Notes under the pieces: generated by a model
Databases searched by the model: none
The model's input: the letters and a program-made list of their open reading frames with translations, nothing else
What the model was told of the DNA's origin: nothing
Source of the DNA: Gammaproteobacteria bacterium
GTDB lineage: Bacteria > Pseudomonadota > Gammaproteobacteria > Pseudomonadales > Litorivicinaceae
DNA length: 28,311 bases
Assembly (NCBI GenBank): GCA_002717305.1
Contig: PBDH01000031.1
Span: 1 to 28,311 of the forward strand
Direction: 5' to 3'
Translations under genes and position numbers: made by a program
In this document: positions 1 to 8,315 of the stretch, in pieces
How positions within the stretch are numbered: position 1 is the first letter of the stretch
How the letters are laid out: every line of letters begins with the position of its first letter

Positions 1-1
1 A

Positions 2-193
2 GAGGCCCATGAACAGTCGAAATCCTTTGAACAGCATTTTGCGCATATGGATGTTCACGGCTGCCTGCACTTGCTGGGTTATGATCACGTTAATAACAAC
101 GATGCCAATGAGATGGAAACTAAAGAAATCGGTATTCTTTCAGATCTCGGCTATCCTAATCCGTATCCGAGCGAGGAACAGAAAGATACATGA
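2..193 (+). CDS. ybeY: Endoribonuclease YbeY, C-terminal part (5' end outside window)
   Basis: Only the last 63 codons are in the window; the reading frame is open to the left edge. YbeY is a single-strand-specific, metal-dependent endoribonuclease that acts in 16S rRNA 3'-end maturation and 70S ribosome quality control. The zinc signature of the family is visible: [15 protein letters not shown], giving the HxxxH pair plus the third His of GYDH; many relatives have Ser where this protein has Cys after HG. The tail ends in an acidic, family-like stretch containing EME and LGYPNPYP. The TGA stop overlaps the ATG of the next gene (ATGA), implying translational coupling, and ybeY-ybeX-lnt is the usual gammaproteobacterial order. 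The upstream neighbour is expected to be ybeZ (phoH-like), which I cannot see. Confidence 0.95.
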   Translation, partial: EAHEQSKSFEQHFAHMDVHGCLHLLGYDHVNNNDANEMETKEIGILSDLGYPNPYPSEEQKDT

Positions 194-1047
194 ACGACGT
201 ACGACGTCCCGAGGGCCCTGATTCGCGATCTTGGTTCGACCGTCTGGCAAGTGTTATCTCTGGTGAGGCTGAGAATAAACCCGAGTTAATTGATGAACTC
301 CGCGACGCTAACGAGCGCGGTTTATTTAATCAAGAAACACTTGCGATTCTCGAAGGAGCACTCGCTGTCAGCGACATGCAAGTTAGAGAGGTCATGATTC
401 CGCGAACCCAAATGATCGCTATCCGGGCAGACGAACGACCTGAAGAATTCTTGCCGCGAATCATAGAATCTGCACACTCTCGCTTTCCAGTTCTAAACGA
501 GCAACCTAGCGAGGTTGTTGGCATTCTTCTCGCCAAAGACTTACTACCCTTTTTAATTAGCCAGGATCTAGAACAGTTTGAGATAAAAGAAGTTGCCCGT
601 CCGGTAAGGCGTGTGCCAGAGAGCAAACGACTTGATCAGCTACTAAAAGACTTCCGTGATAATCGAACACATATGGCCGTGGTGATTGATGAATACGGTG
701 AAGTTGCCGGATTAGTAACAATTGAAGACGTGCTAGAGCAAATTGTCGGCGAGATCGAAGATGAACACGATCATGAGGAGGATCTCAATATTCGTCACCA
801 AGCCAATGGCGCAAGCCTTGTCAAAGCGATGACCGAGATTGAAGACTTCAATGAGGAGTTCGGAACGAATTTCTCAGGTGATGAGTTTGATACGATCGGT
901 GGTCTCATTACACACACTTTCGGTCATCTGCCCGCACGAGGCGAAAAGACAACTCTTGGCCGTCTAGATTTTATAATTTTAAACGCAGACAGTAGACGAA
1001 TCCGTCTTCTTGAAGTTCATCCGCATGGATCCAGCGGATCCGTTTAA
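190..1047 (+). CDS. ybeX: YbeX/CorC family CBS-domain protein
   Basis: The product is 285 residues, close to E. coli YbeX (292). Order of parts: a short polar N-terminus, a CBS domain at about residues 65-122 (starting [11 protein letters not shown], the typical opening), a second CBS domain at about 130-190 (with [20 protein letters not shown]), and a C-terminal CorC/HlyC FAD-like domain at about 205-277 ([10 protein letters not shown]). There is no membrane segment, so it is cytosolic. The family was named for Co/Mg efflux with CorA, but its constant linkage with ybeY and more recent genetics point to ribosome or rRNA maturation; which applies here is not shown by the sequence. Start ATG overlaps the ybeY stop by 4 bases; the 3' end overlaps lnt. 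Confidence 0.95.
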   Translation: MNDVRRPEGPDSRSWFDRLASVISGEAENKPELIDELRDANERGLFNQETLAILEGALAVSDMQVREVMIPRTQMIAIRADERPEEFLPRIIESAHSRFPVLNEQPSEVVGILLAKDLLPFLISQDLEQFEIKEVARPVRRVPESKRLDQLLKDFRDNRTHMAVVIDEYGEVAGLVTIEDVLEQIVGEIEDEHDHEEDLNIRHQANGASLVKAMTEIEDFNEEFGTNFSGDEFDTIGGLITHTFGHLPARGEKTTLGRLDFIILNADSRRIRLLEVHPHGSSGSV

Positions 1048-2491
1048 ATACATTTTAGCGCTGGTTGCCGGCGCCCTAGGCACTCTTGCGTTTGCCCCCT
1101 TTAATTTCTGGTGGTGCGGAAGTGTAAGCATCACGATCTGGATGTGGCTATCTATCAAGCAATCAGGATTTTATATCGGATTCATTTATGGACTTGGTCT
1201 TTTTGGATCTGGAGTCTCCTGGATTTCAATCAGTATGACGGAACATGGGGGTGCGCCAGTCCCGCTCGCACTAGCCATGACAGCAATCTTCGTGGCAGGT
1301 CTGGCTATCTTCCCTGGGATCGCTTCATTGGGTTACACCAAATGGCATAAACGCTGGTCAACAACACTAGGCCGCGTGTGCTTACTCACCTCATGTTGGG
1401 TAACTATGGAAGCTCTTCGGAGTTGGTTTTTGACCGGTTTTCCATGGCTGCTACTCGGCCATAGCGCGATCGAGGCACCTTTCGAAGGATATCTCTCATG
1501 GGTGGGAGGGTTCGGCACAACTGCACTTATCTGTCTTACCAGTGGTGGCCTTTTAGCAAGTCTGATAGATCGAAAGATCAAGCCAATGTTATTACCGACG
1601 ATCATTTTGGCAGGAGGCTTGGGACTCAATCAACAATTTATTCCAGAAGAAAATCCTGAGAACATTGCGCATATCACACTATGGCAACCAGTCATTCCCC
1701 AAGCAATCAAATGGAGGGCTGAATTTCAAAACCAGATTGTTAAAGGTCACATCTCTCAGGGTCTTCCATCAGATGCTGACGTAATCATATGGCCGGAGAC
1801 AGGAATGCCGATGACTGAATCACGGCTGTATTCGACCCTTCCCGATCTCGAATTACAACTTTTGGAAAATAACCAGACACTAATTACTGGTATCCTTGGA
1901 CAACATAATGGCAGATATACAAACCGCCTTATTACTGTGGGCGTAGGAACCGGGACCTATGATAAAACTAGGTTAGTACCCTTTGGTGAATACGTGCCTA
2001 TGGAGTCGATCTTTAGAGGACTCATCGCTTTTTTTGATCTACCAATGTCCACGATTATTGCAGGTAATCAGAAACAAATTCTTTCTCATGGTCATCTAAG
2101 ATTTGCACCGCTTATTTGCTATGAAATCGCCTATACGGGCCAAGCCCGTGATATTGCGAGATCTGCTAATGTCATTTTAACGGTCTCGAATGATACATGG
2201 TTTGGGGATTCGATTGGACCATATCAACACCTTCAAATTGCACAGATTCGAGCACGAGAGCTTGGAAAACCAGTGGTAAGAGCCACCAATGACGGGGTAA
2301 CAGCATTTATAAATGCGCGTGGCCGGATTGAAAAAGAACTCCCACGATTTAAGAAGGCTGTACTAAGACACACTGTCATCCCTGCGACGACCATTACCCC
2401 ATACGCGCGAGCCGGTGAGGCACCTGTTGTGGTTCTACTATTGATTATTTTGACACTGACGCGGCAAAAAGAGGCATCCATAGCTATCTAG
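1025..2491 (+). CDS. lnt: Apolipoprotein N-acyltransferase Lnt
   Basis: Inner-membrane enzyme that adds the third acyl chain to the N-terminal cysteine of lipoproteins, making them competent for Lol export. From the ATG at 1025 it has 488 residues (E. coli 512). The first ~200 residues hold the hydrophobic segments (for example GALGTLAFAPFNFW and TGFPWLLLGHS); the rest is the periplasmic nitrilase-like domain. The catalytic triad is visible: E258 in IIWPETGMP, K314 in YDKTRLVPFGEYVP and C365 in LICYEI. It ends with a final hydrophobic segment after PYARAGEAP. The in-frame TTG at 1010 would add five residues; I prefer the ATG, which overlaps ybeX by 23 bases. Substrates encoded in this window include LptE and RlpA. 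Confidence 0.96.
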   Translation: MDPADPFKYILALVAGALGTLAFAPFNFWWCGSVSITIWMWLSIKQSGFYIGFIYGLGLFGSGVSWISISMTEHGGAPVPLALAMTAIFVAGLAIFPGIASLGYTKWHKRWSTTLGRVCLLTSCWVTMEALRSWFLTGFPWLLLGHSAIEAPFEGYLSWVGGFGTTALICLTSGGLLASLIDRKIKPMLLPTIILAGGLGLNQQFIPEENPENIAHITLWQPVIPQAIKWRAEFQNQIVKGHISQGLPSDADVIIWPETGMPMTESRLYSTLPDLELQLLENNQTLITGILGQHNGRYTNRLITVGVGTGTYDKTRLVPFGEYVPMESIFRGLIAFFDLPMSTIIAGNQKQILSHGHLRFAPLICYEIAYTGQARDIARSANVILTVSNDTWFGDSIGPYQHLQIAQIRARELGKPVVRATNDGVTAFINARGRIEKELPRFKKAVLRHTVIPATTITPYARAGEAPVVVLLLIILTLTRQKEASIAI

Positions 2492-2512
2492 GACAGTTTT
2501 TTCTTTAAACGC

Positions 2513-2542
2513 CTTACAGTCGGGAGATCGAAGCGTTATTCT
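2513..2542 (+). promoter_or_regulatory. Possible sigma-70 promoter for leuS
   Basis: The 83-base gap between lnt and leuS contains CTTACA (2513-2518) and TATTCT (2537-2542) separated by 18 bases; each matches four of six consensus positions. A transcript would start near 2550 and run into leuS at 2575, leaving room for the AAGGA at 2557-2561. This is pattern matching by eye on short degenerate motifs, so it is weak evidence; read-through from lnt is equally possible. Confidence 0.25.
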
Positions 2543-2574
2543 TTAGCCTTTATTCTAAGGATAATCTAGAGCCG

Positions 2575-5043
2575 ATGGAGCGCGATTACCAACCTCAAAT
2601 TATTGAACCAGAAATCCAAGAGTACTGGGAATCAGAAAAGACCTTTAAAACCACCGAGGATCACAACAAACCAAAGTTCTACTGCCTTTGCATGTTCCCA
2701 TATCCATCAGGAAAGCTGCACATGGGCCATGTCCGAAATTATACGATAGGGGACGTGATCAGCCGCTTCATGACGATGAAAGGTTATAACGTACTTCAGC
2801 CAATGGGCTGGGATGCGTTTGGCATGCCTGCCGAAAACGCAGCAATCAAAAATCACCTACCTCCTGCTATGTGGACTTACGACAACATCAGTCACATGCG
2901 TAGACAACTGAAGCGTCTAGGCTTTGGATATGATTGGGATCGTGAGCTTGCGACCTGCGCTCCCAGTTATTATAAGTGGGAACAATGGCTCTTCACGCGC
3001 ATGATTGACAAAGGATTAGCATATCGCAAAAAAGCCCGTGTTAATTGGGATCCAGTAGATCAGACAGTCCTTGCGAATGAACAAGTAGTTGATGGTCGTG
3101 GCTGGCGATCTGGGGCGCTTGTTGAGAAACGCAACATTGATCAGTGGTTCATTCGTATCACTGATTACGCTGATGAATTATTGGATGATCTAGATTCTGT
3201 CGACTGGCCAGAACAAGTTAAAACAATGCAGAAGAATTGGATCGGCCGAAGTCAAGGAGTCGAATTCAGTTTTGAGCGGCAAGGAACCCAAGAGCGACTC
3301 GAGGTCTACACAACACGCCCAGACACTATAATGGGAATTACCTATGTAGCGGTTGCTGCTCAGCACCCAATCGCAATGAAAGCTGCAGAAACGAATCCAG
3401 ATATAGATGCTTTCATTCAGGACTGCACGCAAATGTCGGTGATTGAGGCAGATCTTGCGCAAGCGCCAAAAAAAGGCATTGCCACCGATGAATATGTGAT
3501 CCATCCATTCACTGGTGAAGAAATTCCAATTTGGATTGCAAATTTCGTATTGATGGATTACGGCTCGGGAGCGGTTATGGCGGTTCCGGGACATGATCAG
3601 CGCGATTGGGAATTTGCGACACAATACAACCTACCCATCAGACCAGTCATCCAGCCACGCGAAGATGATCCAGATTACGACATCAGTAAACGAGCATGGT
3701 GTGAAAAAACAGGAGTCACTATCAATTCTGGTCAATTTGATGGTCTTACTTTTAAGCAAGCTTTCGAAGCAGTCTCCAGAAAATTCAAAGATCAGGGTAT
3801 CGGACGGATAACAACTAAGTATCGGCTGCGGGACTGGGGCGTCGGTCGCCAACGCTATTGGGGATGTCCAATTCCGGTAATTCATACTGATGAGGGCTTA
3901 AAGACTGTCCGTGACGAGAACCTCCCAGTCACTCTACCCGAAGATATAGTGATCGATGGATCAGGGAGCCCACTAGTTGGTCACAGCGATTTTGCTGACA
4001 CTGTGGATCCCGACACAGGCCGCCCAGCTATGCGTGAAACCGATACATTCGATACCTTTATGGAATCAAGCTGGTACTACGCCCGATTTGCGAGCGCATT
4101 TTCAAATGATGCGATGCTAGATCAAAATGCGAACTACTGGCTGCCCGTCGATCTATACATCGGTGGTATTGAACATGCAATTCTTCACCTCCTCTATGCA
4201 CGTTTCTTTCATAAAGTCCTGCGCGATTTGGATTTGGTAGTCACTGACGAGCCATTCAAGAAGCTACTAACCCAGGGTATGGTTCTAAAAGACGGATCAA
4301 AGATGTCGAAGTCAAAAGGCAACACCGTTGATCCGCAGGAACTGATAGATCGATACGGTGCAGATACTGTTCGATTGTTCATAATGTTTGCAGCACCCCC
4401 CGAATTATCGCTTGAATGGTCCGATGATGGAGTCGCTGGCGCCCATCGATTCCTAAAACGATTACATACATTAGTGACGGAGCATGTTGGTCAGGGTAAT
4501 CACTCAACCTCTCATATGCCTGAGCTCGATGAACTCTCTGATCCTGCACGCGATCTGTATAGAAAACTCCACGAGACAATTTCTAAGGTTACTGATGATA
4601 TTGGTCGCAGATATCACTTCAACACTGCCATTGCGGCAGTAATGGAGTTAACAAATAGCACGATGAAATTCAAAGCGGCAACCGAGTCGGATTGGCTGGT
4701 GCTCTCAGAAGTTATCGAGACGCTCATCATTCTAATGTCACCAATTACGCCACATATTTCACAGCACCTCTGGTCACAACTCGGCAACGGCGATTCGCTT
4801 ATTGATATGAATTGGCCGACCGTTCGTGAAGATGCATTGACTCGAGACACAGTTACCTTGGTGGTTCAAGTAAACGGGAAGCTCCGTGGGCGAATTCAAG
4901 TAGCTGCAGATACGGACGAAGAAAGGGTCCTGAAGATAGCGCGCGAGGATCCGGGCGTCGCTAAATTCCTCGAGGGTATGATCGAGAAAAAGGCAATCGT
5001 TGTCCCGAAAAAAATTGTCAACTTGGTGGTGGCATCGCAATAA
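2575..5043 (+). CDS. leuS: Leucyl-tRNA synthetase
   Basis: Charges tRNA-Leu with leucine in the cytosol (class I synthetase). 822 residues. The HIGH-type motif is HMGH at residues 49-52 after FPYPSGKL, and the KMSKS loop is at 576-580. The CP1 editing domain (about 220-415) keeps the threonine-rich TTRPDT motif and the [19 protein letters not shown] segment carrying the conserved editing Asp, so post-transfer editing should be intact. The C-terminal domain is present and ends in a Val/Lys-rich tail. It is about 40 residues shorter than E. coli LeuS (860), because the leucine-specific insertion domain that normally lies just before KMSKS is absent: QGMVLKDG runs directly into SKMSKSKGN. Its TAA stop shares one base with the lptE ATG (TAATG). 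Confidence 0.98.
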   Translation: MERDYQPQIIEPEIQEYWESEKTFKTTEDHNKPKFYCLCMFPYPSGKLHMGHVRNYTIGDVISRFMTMKGYNVLQPMGWDAFGMPAENAAIKNHLPPAMWTYDNISHMRRQLKRLGFGYDWDRELATCAPSYYKWEQWLFTRMIDKGLAYRKKARVNWDPVDQTVLANEQVVDGRGWRSGALVEKRNIDQWFIRITDYADELLDDLDSVDWPEQVKTMQKNWIGRSQGVEFSFERQGTQERLEVYTTRPDTIMGITYVAVAAQHPIAMKAAETNPDIDAFIQDCTQMSVIEADLAQAPKKGIATDEYVIHPFTGEEIPIWIANFVLMDYGSGAVMAVPGHDQRDWEFATQYNLPIRPVIQPREDDPDYDISKRAWCEKTGVTINSGQFDGLTFKQAFEAVSRKFKDQGIGRITTKYRLRDWGVGRQRYWGCPIPVIHTDEGLKTVRDENLPVTLPEDIVIDGSGSPLVGHSDFADTVDPDTGRPAMRETDTFDTFMESSWYYARFASAFSNDAMLDQNANYWLPVDLYIGGIEHAILHLLYARFFHKVLRDLDLVVTDEPFKKLLTQGMVLKDGSKMSKSKGNTVDPQELIDRYGADTVRLFIMFAAPPELSLEWSDDGVAGAHRFLKRLHTLVTEHVGQGNHSTSHMPELDELSDPARDLYRKLHETISKVTDDIGRRYHFNTAIAAVMELTNSTMKFKAATESDWLVLSEVIETLIILMSPITPHISQHLWSQLGNGDSLIDMNWPTVREDALTRDTVTLVVQVNGKLRGRIQVAADTDEERVLKIAREDPGVAKFLEGMIEKKAIVVPKKIVNLVVASQ

Positions 5044-5564
5044 TGAATAGACGAATTTTTTTAGCGCTGTCTGGGCTAGGGGTTCTTGCTGGCTGTGGTT
5101 TTCAGCTGCGCGATAGAGAGGATTCTATGGACCAACTTCCGAAGACTTTACGCATTGAAGCGACAGATCCTTACTCCCTCATTGTCCAAAAAATTACCCG
5201 AGAATTCGCGCACCAAGGAGTACAGATTGTCTCTGCTAATTCAGCTCTTACCTTAATGTTAACGCCACCAAAAGTCTCTGAACGGGTTCTTGGACCGATC
5301 TCCGATAACGAAGATCAGACAGAACTAGCACTTGAGATGAGTTATAGTTTGTGGGGTCAGAATCTTGTTAGTCTGGTAACCGACACCAAAGTCCGTGTAA
5401 CTCTCATTTATATAGGTAATAGTACTGCCACTTCAGCTGAGCACCAAAGTGTCGCCCAACTGAGACGAAGTCTTGAAGAAGATTTGGCTCTTAAAGTCGC
5501 GTCTTCAATTCGTATAAGTTATAGGCAGGCAGTTAAACAAACTAAAAGATCAAAGACCAACTGA
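5043..5564 (+). CDS. lptE: LPS-assembly lipoprotein LptE
   Basis: Outer-membrane lipoprotein that plugs the LptD barrel and helps insert lipopolysaccharide into the outer leaflet. 173 residues. The N-terminus is a type II signal sequence with lipobox LAGC; the acylated cysteine is C18, followed by the GFQLRD motif typical of LptE (GFxLR). The following ~150 residues fit the small alpha/beta fold, and the C-terminus is Lys/Arg-rich, as in relatives. Overall sequence in this family is poorly conserved, so the call rests on the lipobox, the GFQLR motif, the size and the leuS-lptE-holA order, which is strongly conserved. Start overlaps leuS by 1 base; three bases separate it from holA. Confidence 0.93.
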   Translation: MNRRIFLALSGLGVLAGCGFQLRDREDSMDQLPKTLRIEATDPYSLIVQKITREFAHQGVQIVSANSALTLMLTPPKVSERVLGPISDNEDQTELALEMSYSLWGQNLVSLVTDTKVRVTLIYIGNSTATSAEHQSVAQLRRSLEEDLALKVASSIRISYRQAVKQTKRSKTN

Positions 5565-5567
5565 CTG

Positions 5568-6599
5568 ATGACCATTAAAGCATCTCAATTCGATCACAGC
5601 CATTGGGATACTTTGATCCCACCTGTCGCTGCTCTTCTTGGTAACGAGGCATTCTTCATTACTCGCATCGGAGATCTATGGAGAAAATCGGGAAAAGATC
5701 AGGGGTTTTCTGAGCGTTTGGTTCTCGATCAATCGGAGTCCGGCATTGCCGATCGCGTCCTTAATGAACTCGAAACATTATCCCTCTTTGCAGACCTGTC
5801 ACTGGTTGAGTTGCGATTGAATAAGACCACGCTTGATCAGTCTTTGAGAGCAGTACTCGAACAATGGATTCAAAACTCACCAAATGACAAACGTCTTTTA
5901 ATTAGTGGCCCAAAGCTTGGAAAAAGCGAATCGTCAGCCGCCTGGTATAAACTATTGGAGACATCGAATACTTTGATTGAAGCAAATCCTATACCTTCGC
6001 ACCAGTTTGCCAAATGGCTAAATTCGGAGCTGGCCATGCACAAAATTGAATTGGATTCACCCGCTAAAATTGCTGTTCAGGAACACACACAGGGTAATTT
6101 GTTGGCAGCTGGGCAGGTGATTGAGCGTCTCAAACTGATTGAATCTGACCTAATTAATAGCTCGTCACTCCCACTGGAAAAAGTGCTTGAGGTCGTTACC
6201 CAAAGTGCGAAATACACTGTTTACGATCTCATAGACCTCGCGCTAAAGGAGGATCTAGCTGGCCTCAACCGAACCACAGACCTGCTTAAAGCGGAGGGTG
6301 TTGAGTCGATGACGGCCCTCTGGGCAATATCTAGAGAGCTAGACATCCTTCTACAGATCAGGTATCGCATAGACCAGGGACAATCCACAAATCAAGCTCT
6401 CAATTCACTTCGAGTGTGGCGTTCACGAGAGAGTTTGGTTCGTAGCGCAGTCAGTCGACTCAGTCTCACTCAATTGAGAAAGTTATTGGCCCTCTGTCAT
6501 GACATCGATAGGAATATAAAAGGAGCAACACGAGAACCTGCATGGGCCATGATTAAGGATCTTTTATTGGGCCTTGCTGGTCATCCGATGACTCGCTAA
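5568..6599 (+). CDS. holA: DNA polymerase III delta subunit HolA
   Basis: Delta subunit of the clamp loader, which opens the beta sliding clamp and loads it at primed DNA. 343 residues, equal to E. coli HolA. Recognisable family landmarks include PPVAALLGNEAFFI near the start (the YLLLGNDPLL region of E. coli), LSLFAD at about residue 75, the LLISGPKLGKSESSAAWYK segment, EGNLLAA at about 175, ISRELDILLQIRY in the collar domain and LSLTQLRKLL near the end. As in other delta subunits the AAA+ fold lacks a usable Walker A. It is the last gene of the plus-strand block; its final 36 bases overlap the 3' end of lipB on the other strand, and no terminator is visible. Confidence 0.96.
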   Translation: MTIKASQFDHSHWDTLIPPVAALLGNEAFFITRIGDLWRKSGKDQGFSERLVLDQSESGIADRVLNELETLSLFADLSLVELRLNKTTLDQSLRAVLEQWIQNSPNDKRLLISGPKLGKSESSAAWYKLLETSNTLIEANPIPSHQFAKWLNSELAMHKIELDSPAKIAVQEHTQGNLLAAGQVIERLKLIESDLINSSSLPLEKVLEVVTQSAKYTVYDLIDLALKEDLAGLNRTTDLLKAEGVESMTALWAISRELDILLQIRYRIDQGQSTNQALNSLRVWRSRESLVRSAVSRLSLTQLRKLLALCHDIDRNIKGATREPAWAMIKDLLLGLAGHPMTR

Positions 6600-7208
6600 A
6601 GCCAATAATTCCTGTTTAAGATACCGGCTCAAATCCTTTGCTAACTCATCCAGTCGCGTTTCGCCAATAAGATCTGACATTTGCAGAACCTTCAAACCAG
6701 GATACCCGCAGGGATTGATTCTAGAGAATGGCTCTAAATCCATATTAACGTTAACGGCAATACCGTGAAATGAAACTCCGTGACGAATCCGAAGCCCTAC
6801 ACTCGCAATCTTCTTCTCACCAACATAGACGCCCGGCGACTTGGAGTGAGCTTTCGCCGAAATTCCATGGATAGCCAATATCGATATCACCGTATTTTCA
6901 AGCAAACTGACAAGACCACGGATACTTAATCCAAAGTTTCTGAGCGGTATCAGAGTGTAGAGAATGACCTGGCCAGGACCATGATACGTTACTTGGCCGC
7001 CGCGATCAGACTGCACTAATGGGATATCACCTAGGTCTAGTAAGTGCTCAATTTTACCCGCTTGGCCTTGCGTAAATACCTTATGATGTTGCACACACCA
7101 AATCTCGGCCCGCTCACCGCCTTTGAGGGGTTCTATGCGATCTCTCATCGCCCGGTGCGTTCTTTCGTAGGTCTCCAGCCCTCGGTCGATGATGATGACT
7201 TCGGTCAT
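6564..7208 (-). CDS. lipB: Octanoyl-[ACP]:protein N-octanoyltransferase LipB
   Basis: Transfers octanoyl from acyl carrier protein to lipoyl domains of pyruvate and 2-oxoglutarate dehydrogenase and of GcvH, the first step of lipoate synthesis; cytosolic. 214 residues, normal length. The catalytic dyad is visible: C167 in RINPCGYPGL and K133 in EKKIASVGLRIRHG. The substrate-pocket signature RGGQVTYHGPGQVILYTL is at about residues 69-86. The gene is the last of the minus-strand block; its ATG shares one base with the ybeD stop (TGATG). The radical-SAM partner gene lipA, often adjacent, is not in this window. Confidence 0.97.
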   Translation of the reverse strand: MTEVIIIDRGLETYERTHRAMRDRIEPLKGGERAEIWCVQHHKVFTQGQAGKIEHLLDLGDIPLVQSDRGGQVTYHGPGQVILYTLIPLRNFGLSIRGLVSLLENTVISILAIHGISAKAHSKSPGVYVGEKKIASVGLRIRHGVSFHGIAVNVNMDLEPFSRINPCGYPGLKVLQMSDLIGETRLDELAKDLSRYLKQELLALASHRMTSKAQ

Positions 7209-7489
7209 CAGAGAACCATATGCACTCGACCAGTGGCCTTTAAATCTTCGTGTAATTGCTTCAATTGAATTTCGCTTTCGGCCTTGATTGAAAAACGAAA
7301 ACTTTGATACTTCCCATTCCTACTCGCTGTAACCCGCAACCCTTTTTTTTCATAACCCGTACAGTGGCGTTTCACGATCTCTTCAAGGATAGACACAAAC
7401 CCACTAGAGGTATCTGCAATGACAGACATGTGGTAATCGTCGCATGGAAATTCAATTGTTAGCTTATCCGACTGGAGCTCATCAGTCAT
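7208..7489 (-). CDS. ybeD: YbeD/DUF493 family protein
   Basis: Small cytosolic protein of the DUF493 family, whose members have a ferredoxin-like (ACT/regulatory-type) fold and lack an established biochemical role; the constant position next to lipB is the main clue. From the ATG at 7489 it has 93 residues (E. coli 87). The family's closing motif is present: the protein ends GRVHMVL, comparable with DIVRMVL in E. coli, and the central SRNGKYQSFRFSIKAES matches the SKGNYHSVSITINA segment. I chose 7489 because AGAGG lies 10 bases upstream (7500-7504); ATGs at 7507 and 7510 would add seven or six residues deeper into dat. It overlaps the end of dat by 8 bases. Confidence 0.9.
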   Translation of the reverse strand: MTDELQSDKLTIEFPCDDYHMSVIADTSSGFVSILEEIVKRHCTGYEKKGLRVTASRNGKYQSFRFSIKAESEIQLKQLHEDLKATGRVHMVL

Positions 7490-8315
7490 AGCACCGCAAC
7501 CTCTCATCATAAGCGTCCTGTAAAGCCGAAAATATCGAGGTCAACTCACCATTTCCCACGCAACCACCAGGATTGAGCGCAATAATAGGCAGCAAGCCTC
7601 TTGTCGAACTCGATAAAAAAATACCATCTGCCTCTGAGAGGGAATCTACTCGGATATTATCCTCGACCACTAATATGCCAAGCTTTTGCGCAATTTCAAT
7701 CACGAGATGCCTTGTAATTCCCGGCAAAATCAAATCGCTTAACGGTGGAGTTACCACCTTTTGTCCTCTAATCACGAATACATTTGATGTGGAAGCCTCG
7801 GTCACGTATTCATCACGGTATAAAATGACTTCCTGTGCATCAGATTCTCGAGCCTCTTGCATTAGTAGGACATTACCAAGTAGAGCAACCGACTTGATGT
7901 GGTTCTTTCGCCAGCGGATATCAGGTCTTACAATTGCTTGCGAAGCCGTCTGAGGGACAGCTTCAAATGCGCTAACTGTAAGGAAAATTGTTGGCGATAC
8001 GGTTGACGGAAAGGCATGATCTCGAGCGTCCGCGGGCCCGCGTGTAACTTGTATGTAAATTTTCGCGTTAGAAAAACCAACTTTTTTCGTCAGCCGATCA
8101 ACATCAGCAAATACCTGCTCAACTGATGTCTCAAGACCGATCGAATCGAGGCTTGACCGCAATCGCTGAGCGTGAAGCGATCGCGCTCGAATTCTACCAT
8201 CAATCTTTGCCATGACTTCGTAGACACCGTCACCAAACAAGAAGCCTCGATCCATTGGAGAAATCCGCGCTTTGTGCAGCGGCATTAGGACTCCGTTGAG
8301 GCAACACCAATTCAT
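7482..8315 (-). CDS. dat: D-amino-acid aminotransferase (class IV PLP enzyme)
   Basis: PLP-dependent fold-type IV transaminase, 277 residues, cytosolic, expected to interconvert D-alanine plus 2-oxoglutarate and pyruvate plus D-glutamate. Visible features: FGDGVYEV (residues 27-34), catalytic Lys K141 in NHIKSVALLGNVL, E173 in YVTEASTSNVF contacting the cofactor, and the phosphate-binding SSSTRGLLPI region near 244-253. R98 and H100 (in ARDHAFP) together with Y32 match the carboxylate-trap residues known from Bacillus D-amino-acid transaminase, which favours D-amino acids over branched-chain L-amino acids; this alignment is by eye. A branched-chain or aminodeoxychorismate-lyase role is the alternative. 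ATG overlaps the dacA stop (ATGA), tying it to peptidoglycan remodelling genes. Confidence 0.87.
   Translation of the reverse strand: MNWCCLNGVLMPLHKARISPMDRGFLFGDGVYEVMAKIDGRIRARSLHAQRLRSSLDSIGLETSVEQVFADVDRLTKKVGFSNAKIYIQVTRGPADARDHAFPSTVSPTIFLTVSAFEAVPQTASQAIVRPDIRWRKNHIKSVALLGNVLLMQEARESDAQEVILYRDEYVTEASTSNVFVIRGQKVVTPPLSDLILPGITRHLVIEIAQKLGILVVEDNIRVDSLSEADGIFLSSSTRGLLPIIALNPGGCVGNGELTSIFSALQDAYDERLRCYD

Noticed and set aside
9..221. 70-codon plus-strand frame at the left edge
   Set aside because: It is out of frame with the YbeY zinc motif, which is unmistakable in the frame ending at 193.
1019..1045. Repeated GGATCC motifs in the ybeX/lnt overlap
   Set aside because: Two six-base palindromes close together inside coding sequence; both reading frames are conserved there, so chance is sufficient.
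2482..2505. T-run after lnt as a possible intrinsic terminator
   Set aside because: The stretch of T after the lnt stop is not preceded by a GC-rich stem; only a 3-4 base A/T-rich pairing is possible.
3190..3624. 144-codon open frame on the minus strand inside leuS
   Set aside because: It is fully antisense to the LeuS editing domain, has no recognisable motif, no ribosome site, and a composition expected from the complement of a coding sequence.
7573..7953. 126-codon open frame on the plus strand inside dat
   Set aside because: Complement of a well-conserved aminotransferase; Ser/Thr-rich composition typical of a shadow frame.
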